64,000 nucleotides of DNA, taken from a virus. The stretch lies in IMG/VR virus record IMGVR_UViG_3300047560_000195, positions 1 through 64,000 of that record, one strand, 5' to 3'. The notes below the pieces were generated by a model, which was not told where the DNA came from, ran no database searches, and saw only the letters and a list, made by a program, of their open reading frames with translations. A program made the position numbers and the translations under genes. Shown here piece by piece: positions 7,791 through 17,900 of this stretch (within the stretch, counting starts at the first letter, position 1; every line of letters begins with the position of its first letter).

Positions 7791-8720
7791 ATGGGTGATG
7801 TAGTTTTATTCAAAGGCGGTCTACCCTCGTTCATTAAACGTGGTGTAGATGACATGACTCGTGCTCTGGCTGGCGGTGGCCTTGGCATGCGTCGAATTAG
7901 CATCAAAGGAAATGCTTTCCGTGAAATCGTAGGCGGTAAGGAATACCGCGTATCTGAAGAACGGGCGATTAACGTATTCATCGTTAAGTCAGCCGAGCAT
8001 ATCTCTCGTACCTACTACAAGGGTACTTATTCAGATGGTGAGGCAGTGCCTCCAACATGCTGGTCAACCGATGGGAACCGTCCCGATGCTGACGTAAAGA
8101 ACAAGCAATGTGATACCTGCCAGAAATGTCCTATGAACATCAAGGGATCAGGGCAGGGTGACACACGAGCATGCCGTTATAGCCAACGTCTGGCTGTAGT
8201 TCTCGAAGGTGAGATTGAGAAGGAAGAGGTATACCAGCTTACGGTTCCTGCTACTTCTATCTTCGGTGACGGGGAAGGCGCTAACAAGATGCCGCTTCAG
8301 GCGTATGCCAAGTGGCTTGTTAAGGAAGGCATCCCGGCATGTGCCGTAGTTACCGAACTCCGGTTCGACATCAAGAGCCCTGTTCCTAAGCTGTTCTTCC
8401 GTCCAATTCGTGAAGTAAACGAAGAGGAGTACGAGATCATTGAACGTCTTATGGAATCAGAAGACGCCGCTCGTGCGGTGACTATGACCGTATCTCAGGC
8501 AGATAACGTACCTGCTGAAGAGGAAGAAGAGGCACCTGCACCTAAGGCCGCACCTAAGAAGCCTGCACCTGCTACGAAACCTGATCCTGTGGAGGAGGAC
8601 GAGGAGGAAGAGGAAGAAGAGGCACCTGTAGAAGAGCCCAAGAAAGCCGCACCGAAGAAGACCGCTGCCGTACCTGCGGAGTCCAAATTAGAGGACTTGG
8701 TAGACGAGTGGGATGACTGA
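7791..8720 (+). CDS. Probable single-stranded DNA-binding protein with zinc site and acidic tail
   Basis: 309 residues. The body contains a cysteine cluster (C at PPTCW, then QCDTCQKC, then ACRYS, roughly residues 89-128) that could bind zinc. The C-terminal 80 residues are a low-complexity Glu/Pro/Ala/Lys linker ending in the acidic tip DEWDD. A compact DNA-binding body plus an acidic tail is the plan of SSB proteins such as T4 gp32 and T7 gp2.5. There is no detectable sequence match that I can name. The location among helicase, nuclease and primase genes supports an SSB role. Confidence 0.65.
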   Translation: MGDVVLFKGGLPSFIKRGVDDMTRALAGGGLGMRRISIKGNAFREIVGGKEYRVSEERAINVFIVKSAEHISRTYYKGTYSDGEAVPPTCWSTDGNRPDADVKNKQCDTCQKCPMNIKGSGQGDTRACRYSQRLAVVLEGEIEKEEVYQLTVPATSIFGDGEGANKMPLQAYAKWLVKEGIPACAVVTELRFDIKSPVPKLFFRPIREVNEEEYEIIERLMESEDAARAVTMTVSQADNVPAEEEEEAPAPKAAPKKPAPATKPDPVEEDEEEEEEEAPVEEPKKAAPKKTAAVPAESKLEDLVDEWDD

Positions 8721-8730
8721 TTAACAGTCT

Positions 8731-8763
8731 GGGGGTGGGGTAGGCTCACCCCCTTTACTTCTT
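8731..8763 (+). terminator. Probable rho-independent terminator after the SSB-like gene
   Basis: A stem GGGGGTG (8731-8737) / CACCCCC (8747-8753) with a 9-base loop is followed by TTTACTTCTTC. It lies in the short gap between the SSB-like gene and the primase-helicase gene. The U-run is interrupted, so termination may be partial, which would lower expression of the downstream gene relative to the SSB-like protein. Confidence 0.5.
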
Positions 8764-8773
8764 CAAGGTGGGT

Positions 8774-11611
8774 ATGGACAACTTAGACTTTTTACCAAAA
8801 GTTCTAGGAGATGAAGGCTACTACTGCATAGTCGGACTAAAAAAGGGCTCTGATAAACCTGTTCAGAAGTTCTATTCGAATCTCGATGATGCCATCAAGG
8901 TAGCAGAAGAACTGTGCGAAAACGGTTATGACTCGTACTACGCACTAGCAACTTTTGAAAATGCCAAGTCCCGCAGAACAACCAACGTACACCAGCTACG
9001 TTCACTTTTTATTGACCTCGATTGTGGCATAGGTAAGCCTTATGAGAACCAAGAGTTAGCAGTCAAAGACCTCAAGCGGTTCTGTAAAGAATCAGGGATG
9101 CCCAAGCCTTACCTTGTTAACTCAGGGGGAGGCGTTCACGCATACTGGCCGCTAGAAACCCCAGTTTCAAGGGACGAGTGGCTACCTTTAGCAGAACAAC
9201 TTAAGAGTATCTGTGATGACTACAACCTATATGCAGACCCGGTTGTAACGGCAGATAGCGCCCGTATTCTCCGGGTGCCGGGGACCAAGAACTATAAGGA
9301 AGAAGATCCACGCCTAGTCAAAATTTTCTATACCGGGGCTGAATCCGGTTCTGTAGATTCGTATAAGGCTGTACTTGGCGAGCCAATTAAATTCAAGAGA
9401 TCGTACGCTCCAAGAGGAGAACTCGATCCTGTTACGAAAGCACTGTTAGGTAATCGCCAGAACTTCTTCAAGAACATCGTGCTGAAGACCCTAAAGGGTG
9501 ACGGGTGCGAACAGATCAGGTACATCATGGAGCACCAAGCGACCATGAGTGAACCTATGTGGCGTGCCGGATTGTCAATCGCCAAGTACTGCGAAGACGT
9601 AGATAAAGCGGTTGAACGCATCTCTAAAGGACACCCAGATTACGACCCCGCCACGATGCACCGTAAGGTGGAGAACATTAAGAAGGGTCCGTATACGTGC
9701 GAGAAGATCGATTCGTTTAATCCGGGGGTATGCCCCAAATGCCCTCATTGGGGTGAGATCAAGTCCCCCATCGTATTGGGTAAGGAGATCGCTGAAGCTA
9801 CAGATGAGGACAACATTGTTGAAGACGTGCTGTCAGGAGTAGACCAAGGGCATACACAGACCTATATCATCCCGAAGTTTCCGGCACCGTACTTCAGGGG
9901 TAAAACCGGGGGAGTCTATAAACGAATAATAAAACAAGACGACGAGATTGAAGTCCTGATCTACCACAACGACATCTACGTAGTGCGTAGGCTGGACGAT
10001 CCAGAGTTAGGGGAAAGCATAGTAATAAGACTACATCTACCCAAGGACGGGGTAAGAGAATTCACGATGCCACTTACGGCGGTGTCTTCCAAGGATGAAT
10101 TCAGAAAATACGTAGCGGCTCGTGGTGTAGCCATGGTTAAGACAGACGAGTTGTCTGCTTACATATTAGCGTGGGTGAACAGTATGCAATACGACGACAA
10201 GGTGAACACTGCACACAGGCAGTTTGGTTGGGTAGACGATACCCATACCTCTTTTATTCTAGGAGACAAAGAAATTGGAGCGGAACGGGTTGACTTCAAC
10301 CCACCAACAGCCGTGACCAACCACCTCTTCAAAGCGTTTAAACCTAAGGGTTCGTTAGAAGTGTGGAAGAAAACGATGGAGTTCTATAACCAACCCGGTA
10401 TGGAAGTTCATCAATTCATCATCGGGATGTCATTCGGGTCAATCTTCACAGACTTCACAGCCATCAACGCAGCTCTCCTGCACGTATTCAGTCCAGACTC
10501 AGGTATCGGTAAGACCACAGCACTCAACGCAGGTGCCAGTATTTGGGGAGATCCGACCAAGCTGGTACTAAAAGAATCCGACACGACCTACTCCAAGATG
10601 AACCGTGCGGAGGTATACAACAACCTCTTCCTCCCACTCGATGAGCTGACCAATTCCAGCGCCAAAGATATCAGCGACTTCATCTACGCATTCACATCGG
10701 GGATGCAGCGTAATCGACTAACCATGTCAGCTAACCAAGAACGAGTTCGTGGAGAACCTTGGAAGCTCTTGGCTGCTAGTACCGGAAACACCTCTGTAGT
10801 AGAAAAAATGGGTACGTACAAAGCTCTACCAAAAGGAGAGACGATGCGTATCTTGGAGGTCAGGGCTACACCTGTAGAAGGTCTGAATAAGATAGACACT
10901 GATAGACTCAGCACCGAGTTGTTTAACAACTACGGGCATGCTGCGGTTCCTTACCTACAGTTTGTGATGCAGAACATCACCGAGATTAAGGCTCTATATG
11001 AGACGACTCGGCAGAAGCTGGACGCCTCGCTGAAGTTTAGTTACATGGAGCGGTTCTATTCGGTGCTGGTTGCCGATGCGTTCATGGGTTTGATGATGGC
11101 GAAGCGAGCTGGGTTGGTTGACTACGACCTGAAGAACCTGCATCGTTGGTTGAAGGACGTAGCACAGGCGGCGCATGTGCGAGTTGAATCTATGAAGATT
11201 GACCCTGAGACTGTAGTTACCACCTACCTCGCTGAGAACTACAACAACATCCTGCGAATCAAAAGCACCGAGGACTCTAGGGTTAAGGGTAAGGAAGCCA
11301 TGATGGACCACTTAGTAGTCCCAGATGCTACCCCTCGTGGGCAGTTCGTAGCTCGGTATGAATATGACTTACGCCACTTGTTCCTCTACCCCGGTCCATT
11401 CAAAGATTGGTGTGTGCGTAAGCAGATTTCATTCGAAGGCCTTATAGACTCCATGAAAACTAACGGTAATAAGGCTAAGACGATTAAGAAGCGCATGGGT
11501 AAAGGCACCCGACTTAATGAGGGCGCTACTGATGTGATCTTCATTGACTGTACTGGATTCAATACCGATGAAGAGATGGGTACGACCGTCGAAGAGGAAT
11601 CTACCTCCTAA
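8774..11611 (+). CDS. Primase-helicase (AEP-like primase plus DUF927-like helicase)
   Basis: About 945 residues. I chose ATG at 8774; a GTG two codons earlier is possible, and AAGGTGGG (8765-8772) lies just upstream. The N-terminal third carries LRSLFIDLDCG (about residues 76-86), GGGVHAYWPL (about 119) and ARILRVPGTKN (about 164), the pattern of archaeo-eukaryotic primase domains in phage and plasmid replication proteins. The C-terminal half has Walker A SGIGKTT (about 575-582) and LPLDEL as Walker B, within a DUF927-like helicase. It should prime and unwind DNA at the fork. Confidence 0.88.
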   Translation: MDNLDFLPKVLGDEGYYCIVGLKKGSDKPVQKFYSNLDDAIKVAEELCENGYDSYYALATFENAKSRRTTNVHQLRSLFIDLDCGIGKPYENQELAVKDLKRFCKESGMPKPYLVNSGGGVHAYWPLETPVSRDEWLPLAEQLKSICDDYNLYADPVVTADSARILRVPGTKNYKEEDPRLVKIFYTGAESGSVDSYKAVLGEPIKFKRSYAPRGELDPVTKALLGNRQNFFKNIVLKTLKGDGCEQIRYIMEHQATMSEPMWRAGLSIAKYCEDVDKAVERISKGHPDYDPATMHRKVENIKKGPYTCEKIDSFNPGVCPKCPHWGEIKSPIVLGKEIAEATDEDNIVEDVLSGVDQGHTQTYIIPKFPAPYFRGKTGGVYKRIIKQDDEIEVLIYHNDIYVVRRLDDPELGESIVIRLHLPKDGVREFTMPLTAVSSKDEFRKYVAARGVAMVKTDELSAYILAWVNSMQYDDKVNTAHRQFGWVDDTHTSFILGDKEIGAERVDFNPPTAVTNHLFKAFKPKGSLEVWKKTMEFYNQPGMEVHQFIIGMSFGSIFTDFTAINAALLHVFSPDSGIGKTTALNAGASIWGDPTKLVLKESDTTYSKMNRAEVYNNLFLPLDELTNSSAKDISDFIYAFTSGMQRNRLTMSANQERVRGEPWKLLAASTGNTSVVEKMGTYKALPKGETMRILEVRATPVEGLNKIDTDRLSTELFNNYGHAAVPYLQFVMQNITEIKALYETTRQKLDASLKFSYMERFYSVLVADAFMGLMMAKRAGLVDYDLKNLHRWLKDVAQAAHVRVESMKIDPETVVTTYLAENYNNILRIKSTEDSRVKGKEAMMDHLVVPDATPRGQFVARYEYDLRHLFLYPGPFKDWCVRKQISFEGLIDSMKTNGNKAKTIKKRMGKGTRLNEGATDVIFIDCTGFNTDEEMGTTVEEESTS

Positions 11612-11840
11612 GCAGTACACGAAGGCTACCGTAGATGGGATCGTATGCCCTGACGGTAAGCAGATAGCTGTTAGATGGGAACTATTGAAGCCGGGGATGT
11701 CAGTATTCATCCCCGCAGTGAACTTAAAAAAGTTAGATAAACAGGTGAAAGGGGTAGCTAAAAAGAACGATTACGTTATAAAAGGAGCTGAGAGGATCGA
11801 AGGAGGCATTTTAGGAATGCGCTTTTGGAGACTATCGTGA
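11568..11840 (+). CDS. Small basic phage protein overlapping the primase-helicase end
   Basis: 90 residues from ATG 11568, overlapping the end of the primase-helicase gene by 44 bases; an upstream start at 11544 is possible. The C-terminal half (LKPGMSVFIPAVNLKKLDKQVKGVAKK ... EGGILGMRFWRLS) resembles a small phage family in which a positioning motif is followed by a helix and a final strand ending in RFWR. The function is unknown. It is the last plus-strand gene before the convergent terminator. Confidence 0.6.
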   Translation: MKRWVRPSKRNLPPKQYTKATVDGIVCPDGKQIAVRWELLKPGMSVFIPAVNLKKLDKQVKGVAKKNDYVIKGAERIEGGILGMRFWRLS

Positions 11841-11904
11841 TATTCTATTATTGCAACTACTGTTCTCCAGTTGCTTTCCTCCCTCCCTCGCAATCGAGGA
11901 TCTT

Positions 11905-11934
11905 AACCCCGGCGTCACTCACCGGGGTTTTTTT
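11905..11934 (+). terminator. Rho-independent terminator at the convergence of the two arms
   Basis: A stem AACCCCGG (11905-11912) / CCGGGGTT (11922-11929) with a 9-base loop is followed by an uninterrupted T-run (11928-11934). It stops plus-strand transcription of the replication arm. Its T-run reaches the stop codon of the minus-strand giant gene (11933-11935). On the minus strand the stem is not followed by a U-run, so it is one-directional. Confidence 0.9.
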
Positions 11935-14900
11935 ATTCCGCTTCTTCCCACTCGCGTTCCTTTTCCTTTATCTCCTTGAGCATCTTCTTGGAGTACCGGA
12001 TACCATGCCGCATTTCTTCCGTAGCGTTACGTTGCGCTTTCATAGAACGGCGTAGTGACGAATCAACGTTGCCTCTGGAAATTTCCAGACCGGGGTGCTT
12101 TTCACCCAACTCAATAAGCTCTTCACGTGCATCCCATTTGCCACCTAGATCACCAGCTCGATCAGCCGTGTAGTACTTACGTTTGAGGTTAGAAGCCTTA
12201 CGAATAACCTTGTCGTGCATACCCTTGAGGCGGTCGTTCTCTTCCATCTGGCGAGTGTAGTCAGCGGGGGCAATGCCAATAAACTGAGCCATCACATTAC
12301 CCGGACTTACATCTCCCGTAATGGGGTCACCACGTAGCGTATTAGTGCCTTCCAAACCATAACGAACTGCTTTGAACATATTGGAGGCAGCGACGGGCAG
12401 CATCATCTCGATACCACGTTCCGTGTGTCCTTCACGAATCAGGTTCAACCCACGTTCTATGCGCTCAGGCACGCTGTAAGCTGCACCACCAATTACTTCT
12501 GCCATCTGCTGTGCGAACGTAGCAGCCTCGGCTTTTTCATTCGATGTTCTTACGATCATGTCATTGATAGACATACGAGAAGCCACAGCGAGATTGGTGA
12601 AGTATTCGATCGGACCCTTGTAGGCAAACTCGCCTATGTAGTTACGAGTAGCAGTGCCGAGATCATCATCCTCATCGTCCTTGAACAAGTTATGGACCAT
12701 GGACAGCAGTCCGAAGAGAGGTAAACCCTGTGCACCCGCCATGAGTCCAGCCATCCCATAGATCCCTGCCAATTGCTTACGAGCCATCTTACGTTCAGCC
12801 GGGGACAGCAGTTGGTCAGTAGCTTGTTTATAAGCCTTCCATAACATGTAGTAGTGCGTAGCGGCATACCGCTTGAACATAAACGCTACTTTACCTAAAG
12901 AGCTTTGAGAGATACGAGGAGCTGATGCGGATGCCACACTGCCGTTCGTAAGTTCAGCGGTTTGTATGGCCTTATAAGCAGCGGCTTCTTCAGCCTCTTT
13001 GGTGGTCATTTCCCCGGAGCGTACCTTTGCAGCTAGCTTTCTGTTCTCAAGGTCATAAGCAGCCATCATGGTCACTTCACGGTTCATACGTTCACCGTGA
13101 TGGAAAGCCCAACCAGAAATAGCATTGAGCTTATCGAGCGTACCCGTGCCAGTATCCCCACGAATCATTTCGTAAAGCTGAGAACGATCAAGCTGCCCAT
13201 GGTCATTCAGCACTCTCACTAAGGTGGCGTACTGCTTACCGTACTTAGAATCAGGATTGTAGTTAGCCACAGACGGCATAACATCCATCATCACTGTCTG
13301 ACCATTAGCCCCAATCATTTCGACTTTAGCTTTACGGCCACTACCCATGAACACCCTAGTGGCATGCCCAATAGCACCGGAGATATTCTGCCCCGGATAC
13401 TGACTCCAAAGGTAAGGAGTTACTACCATCGGTACGTTAGCGAAGTTAACGAGTACGGATGAGATGTTTGCGCCCATGACGTAGTGGAACAGGCCAGTAG
13501 TAGCAAGCTGCCCCCAATCACTTTTTACCGGATTAAGGATATACCTCTCTCGTTTCTTAAACTCGTCCACGTACCGCATTGGAATTTCATTATCCTTAGC
13601 TGGAAGATACGTAGGATCACCATTAGCGTCCTTAATTACTTTGCCATTTTTATCTGTAGCTTCAATGGCCCCACGACTTATCTTGTTCGCATAAGTCTCC
13701 ATATCCGCAATGGTGTTGCGGATCTTGGGGTTGTACTTCATGCTGGCTATCTGGTGCGACATGCTCCGCATTTTCTTTTCGAATACACCAACAGCATCGG
13801 TATCGAAACCAGCTCGACCACCGTCTTTACGTGCCATCATTGATTTGGCAAACGCGGTCTCAGGTAACGTAGAGATAAACAACCGCATCATTTCGTCAAT
13901 AGCTTCGTCGGGTACCTTATTGGCCCGCATGATTTTTAGAACGCTATTTACGAATGAACCATCTGGCGCACGGCTGTAGTCCAACGATTGCAGGTTGGAG
14001 TAAGGCTGAACTTCCGTGGCACCGCCACGCTCAAGCTCCCGCATACGAGCTCTACGTTTCCATTTGGACTCAAATGCTTCGACCACAAACAAAGGCCGAC
14101 CTTCTTGGTCAAATGTATTAGCAGACAACCAATGCTCACCTGAACGACCAAGAGCGAAGTAAGGATCAATACGTCCCTTCTCCATGAGCTTGGACATGAT
14201 GTCAGCCCGCAGTCGAACCTTACTGGCCTGCGGCATATCGGTCTCATCGATACGGTCGAAGATGGTCTTCTTGATCTCGTCGTACATAGCGCGGTAGCCA
14301 TTACGCATAGCTACGTAAGTATCTTGCCAAGACTTGTCTAGTCGGTTGTACCTGCGATTCAGGTTATCCCAGATCTTTTCCTTTTCAGGATCATTCTTAT
14401 AAATTTGTCTAGGCTTAGTAGGATCTACCCCAGCTCTAGTGCTTCGATGCACTATGTCGCCGTATTCGTTCTGCTGATGCCCTGCTTTCTTAATAGCGTG
14501 TTTAGCAAGCGAGATAACCGGATCGGTCATCTTGTTGAGCTTTTTTGTCAGGCCACTTTTCTGGTTAATTAGATCGTGAACTTTAGTCGGTAACCCACCT
14601 AAATACTTATCAGCCACGTCAGCCAAAGCGTGCATAGGAAGGAACGCTTTAATTGCTGAGCTTACTTCTCTATCACCAAAGTTAATGCCATCACTTAACG
14701 CAGCCTTTTGGTTATCGCTAAGCAACGGGATGTTGTCGATGATCTTATCTACAGTGTTATATGCGTATTTAGCACCACGAGGTGCATAAAGAATATGGCC
14801 GCCTCTGTTCTTAGGAGCAGGTGACGCTATCTCGGAGATGAGCTTATCCACAGCGTCATACATGGAGTCCAACGGCTTAGCTGGAAGACCGATAGAACGC

Positions 14901-17900
14901 CGGAAGAAGTTGGATACTGCACGGATGAATCGGTCCCATGCCGTGTACTTCAACCCATCGGGGTTGATTGACTGAAGCTGATTTTTAAACTCCTCGTTAC
15001 CCCACGCTTCGGATGTAAACTCATGTACGTTCTGTGCACCATAGGCACCGCCCAAGCTATCCTTAACCTTATCGAACAGCTGAGTGAGGTTACGAGTTAG
15101 CGGATTATCAGCATCGTCCAGCGTATGCGACAAGACCGCATGTCCAGACTCGTGAATCAACGTATGCGAATTGAGCCCGTCAGTAGCGTCAAGGTGAACC
15201 GTATTCGTAGCCGGGTCGTAGTAACCCGGAACAGGCTTGCCGTTGGTGTCAGTCAAACCTAGTGAAATCTTTACGTTCGTACCACGTAAGTTCTTAGCTA
15301 GCTGGCGGGCGACACGAGATTGGTCACCTACTTCGCTTCTACCACTGAATACACTGGACAGGAAACGAGCCAGCTTAGACTGATTGCCCGTGATCCGGCT
15401 TGAATGCAGTAGGAGTGCCTGAGCAAGATTACCTCTACGTAGAGCATCCAGAACGGCGGGGTGAACCGGGTGCGCCATACTAGACACACCTTTACCGCCA
15501 ACACCCTTCTCAAGTTCTTCACCAGTAAGAGTAGCAACAGGAGCTTGCTTAGCAGCCTCTTCCGTACGGAAGTATAGGTCGCCAGTAGGAGCAGGCGTAC
15601 GTGGCATAGCACGTTCACGCCCAGTATCAGTCTCAACAGTTTCTTCAGCCCAGCGGACTTTATCCGATGCCTCGGTCTTGTCCTTCATACCTTGGAAGTA
15701 CTGGATCAACCGATTGAGTTCTTCGTTAGTCTCGGGGCTTAGGTTGTTCTGCACCCACTTAGCGGCACTCTCAGCTTCCTTAGTGCCCGTACCTTCAAAC
15801 AACTTATTAGATTCGGCGTCGACCTGATCCGGCTGCACTCGGAACCTAGGGGTGGGGAACACTAAGTCATAGGCAATGTTAGCTAGCGCGTGCTGCGTAA
15901 CCGGACCTTTACCAAAATAGGTCTGAGCGTGCTTCTCATCCCCCTTTACTTTCGGTTTAGTACGTACAGTAGCTACGGCCTGCTGGTCACTCTGATCCTG
16001 AATATCAAAATCGGTGGTATACCCGTGCGTCTCATCAGTAGGATGCTTCTCGGTTAGCCGAACAGCAGCGGCGGTAGCTCTATCTCTAGTCGTAGTTTGC
16101 AGCTGGGACTCAACTGCATTGAGCTGATCCGTAAGTTGTGCGATGGCATTAGTATCTCTCTTGCCCGTAGCTTCTTCGATAGCATCTTTGAGACCGCGCA
16201 CTTCACCACGGAGCTGAATCTCTCTAGCTTCTAAATCACGCTGTTGGGTAGCCGCAGTTTCTGCCAGTTGTTGTGCTTGCGCGGTTTCGAGTCCACGTAC
16301 AGTACGAGCCTTACGGGTTTCTTCTGTCTGAGCTTCAGCCTGTTGGCGAGCTCTAGTAACTTGGAGGTTCTCAAGAGTACGAGCTTTGGCAGCTTCGAGG
16401 TCTACGCCTTCTGCACCAGCGGCTTCTTCTAATGCACCCTGCTGTGCCGGAGCTCCTCCTTCAAGCCCAGATACAGATGATGTATCAACTCCCATTCCTG
16501 TGATTGGAGGTACTCCAACTCCTTCGGGGGGTACACCTGTGCTGGGTCCTCCAGAAACTCCAGCGCCAACTCCAGATGGTCCTGTCTCAATTCCAGATTC
16601 AAGCGCCCGTTGGACATTGGAATTATGTTCCTCGATGAGATCGATGATCTTGGTTTTGATTTCCGGATCGATCTTCTCGTTGGCTCCAAGTTGTCCGATG
16701 AACTTAGCAACTTTGGCGTAGTCTTCGTCGTTGAGGAAATCCTTTCCCTCAAGATTCTTGTATACCCATTGGTTGCGCTTTTTATCAAGGCCAATGCTGC
16801 TAAGCATGTCAGCGCTGAGAACCGAAGAATACCCAACATCAGAAGGTCCTGAAGGCGGCGCAGCTTGTCCTGTAGTTTCATCGATTACTTCCGGAGGAAC
16901 AGCCGGAGCAGAAATACGCTCAGTGCCGGGCGGTTGTTCTGGCGCACCGAGTTGAATACCAGCTTCACGGTCTAATCTATCTCTATACGAAGGGTAGCGA
17001 CCAGCTTCTACAGCAGCTCCGGGGGCACCGATAACAGCACCGCCAATCATGCCTCGAACAGCAGAGTCGAATACTTTGTCGAGAGCTTCACGATCAGCCC
17101 CAACGTACTTAGCTGCTAGGTTGTCAATATACTGCTGAACACCTTCGGTGATACCTTCACCTGCAGTAGCAATACCAGCTTCAGCTAGGAACGCTTTAGT
17201 GTACGAAGTGGGCAATACGCCCATCTTGTCGAGAATCTTTGCAGTAAGCATGTCACGGCTGGCACCTGACAACTTACCCAATACATGACCCGGTATGACA
17301 GTATCTAAACCGGCTTTAACGCTACCGAACATGGCGGCGACACCGGGATGCAGCTCACCCGTTTCTTGGTAGATATCTTGGAACGTTTCGGGAATATTAC
17401 CTGCCGCAGATGCAGCGGCCATTCCAGTACCAGCGCCGACACGTCCAGCCATGGAACCAGCGACAACCCGATCCATGAGTTTGTCTTTGAGCGCCGCTTT
17501 ACCCGCTTCGTCCAAACCTTCACGCTTGGCTACGTGCTCAGCTAGCTTGGACTCAATAGATTTACGTACAGCTGCCTTACCAATAGAGGAGCCTACACCA
17601 GCACCCATGAGGAAAGTAGCGGCATTAGCTGCGTTTTCACCTAGGGTTTCAACTGTGTAATCTAAGAACTCAGCAGGATCATTAACCTTCGAAATGTCTT
17701 CGTAGGCAACGGGATATTCTGCACGAACATCCTCCATGCGATCTTTGTATTCTTTGAGCTGCTCTGTAGCGTACTTATCGTTACCGAACGCAGACGCGGC
17801 CATAGCCGGAATGAGGTCTAGGTAATCTCCCTTAAGACCTTCCCACCCACGAGCTAAAGCGCCTTTAAAGATATCCGAAGTGGGTCTTCCACTTGGATCG

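Noticed and set aside
16386-16881. Overlapping ORFs on both strands within the giant virion gene
   Set aside because: They arise from its low-complexity Pro/Gly/Ser region and lack ribosome sites; the 2225-codon frame is continuous and carries recognisable domains.
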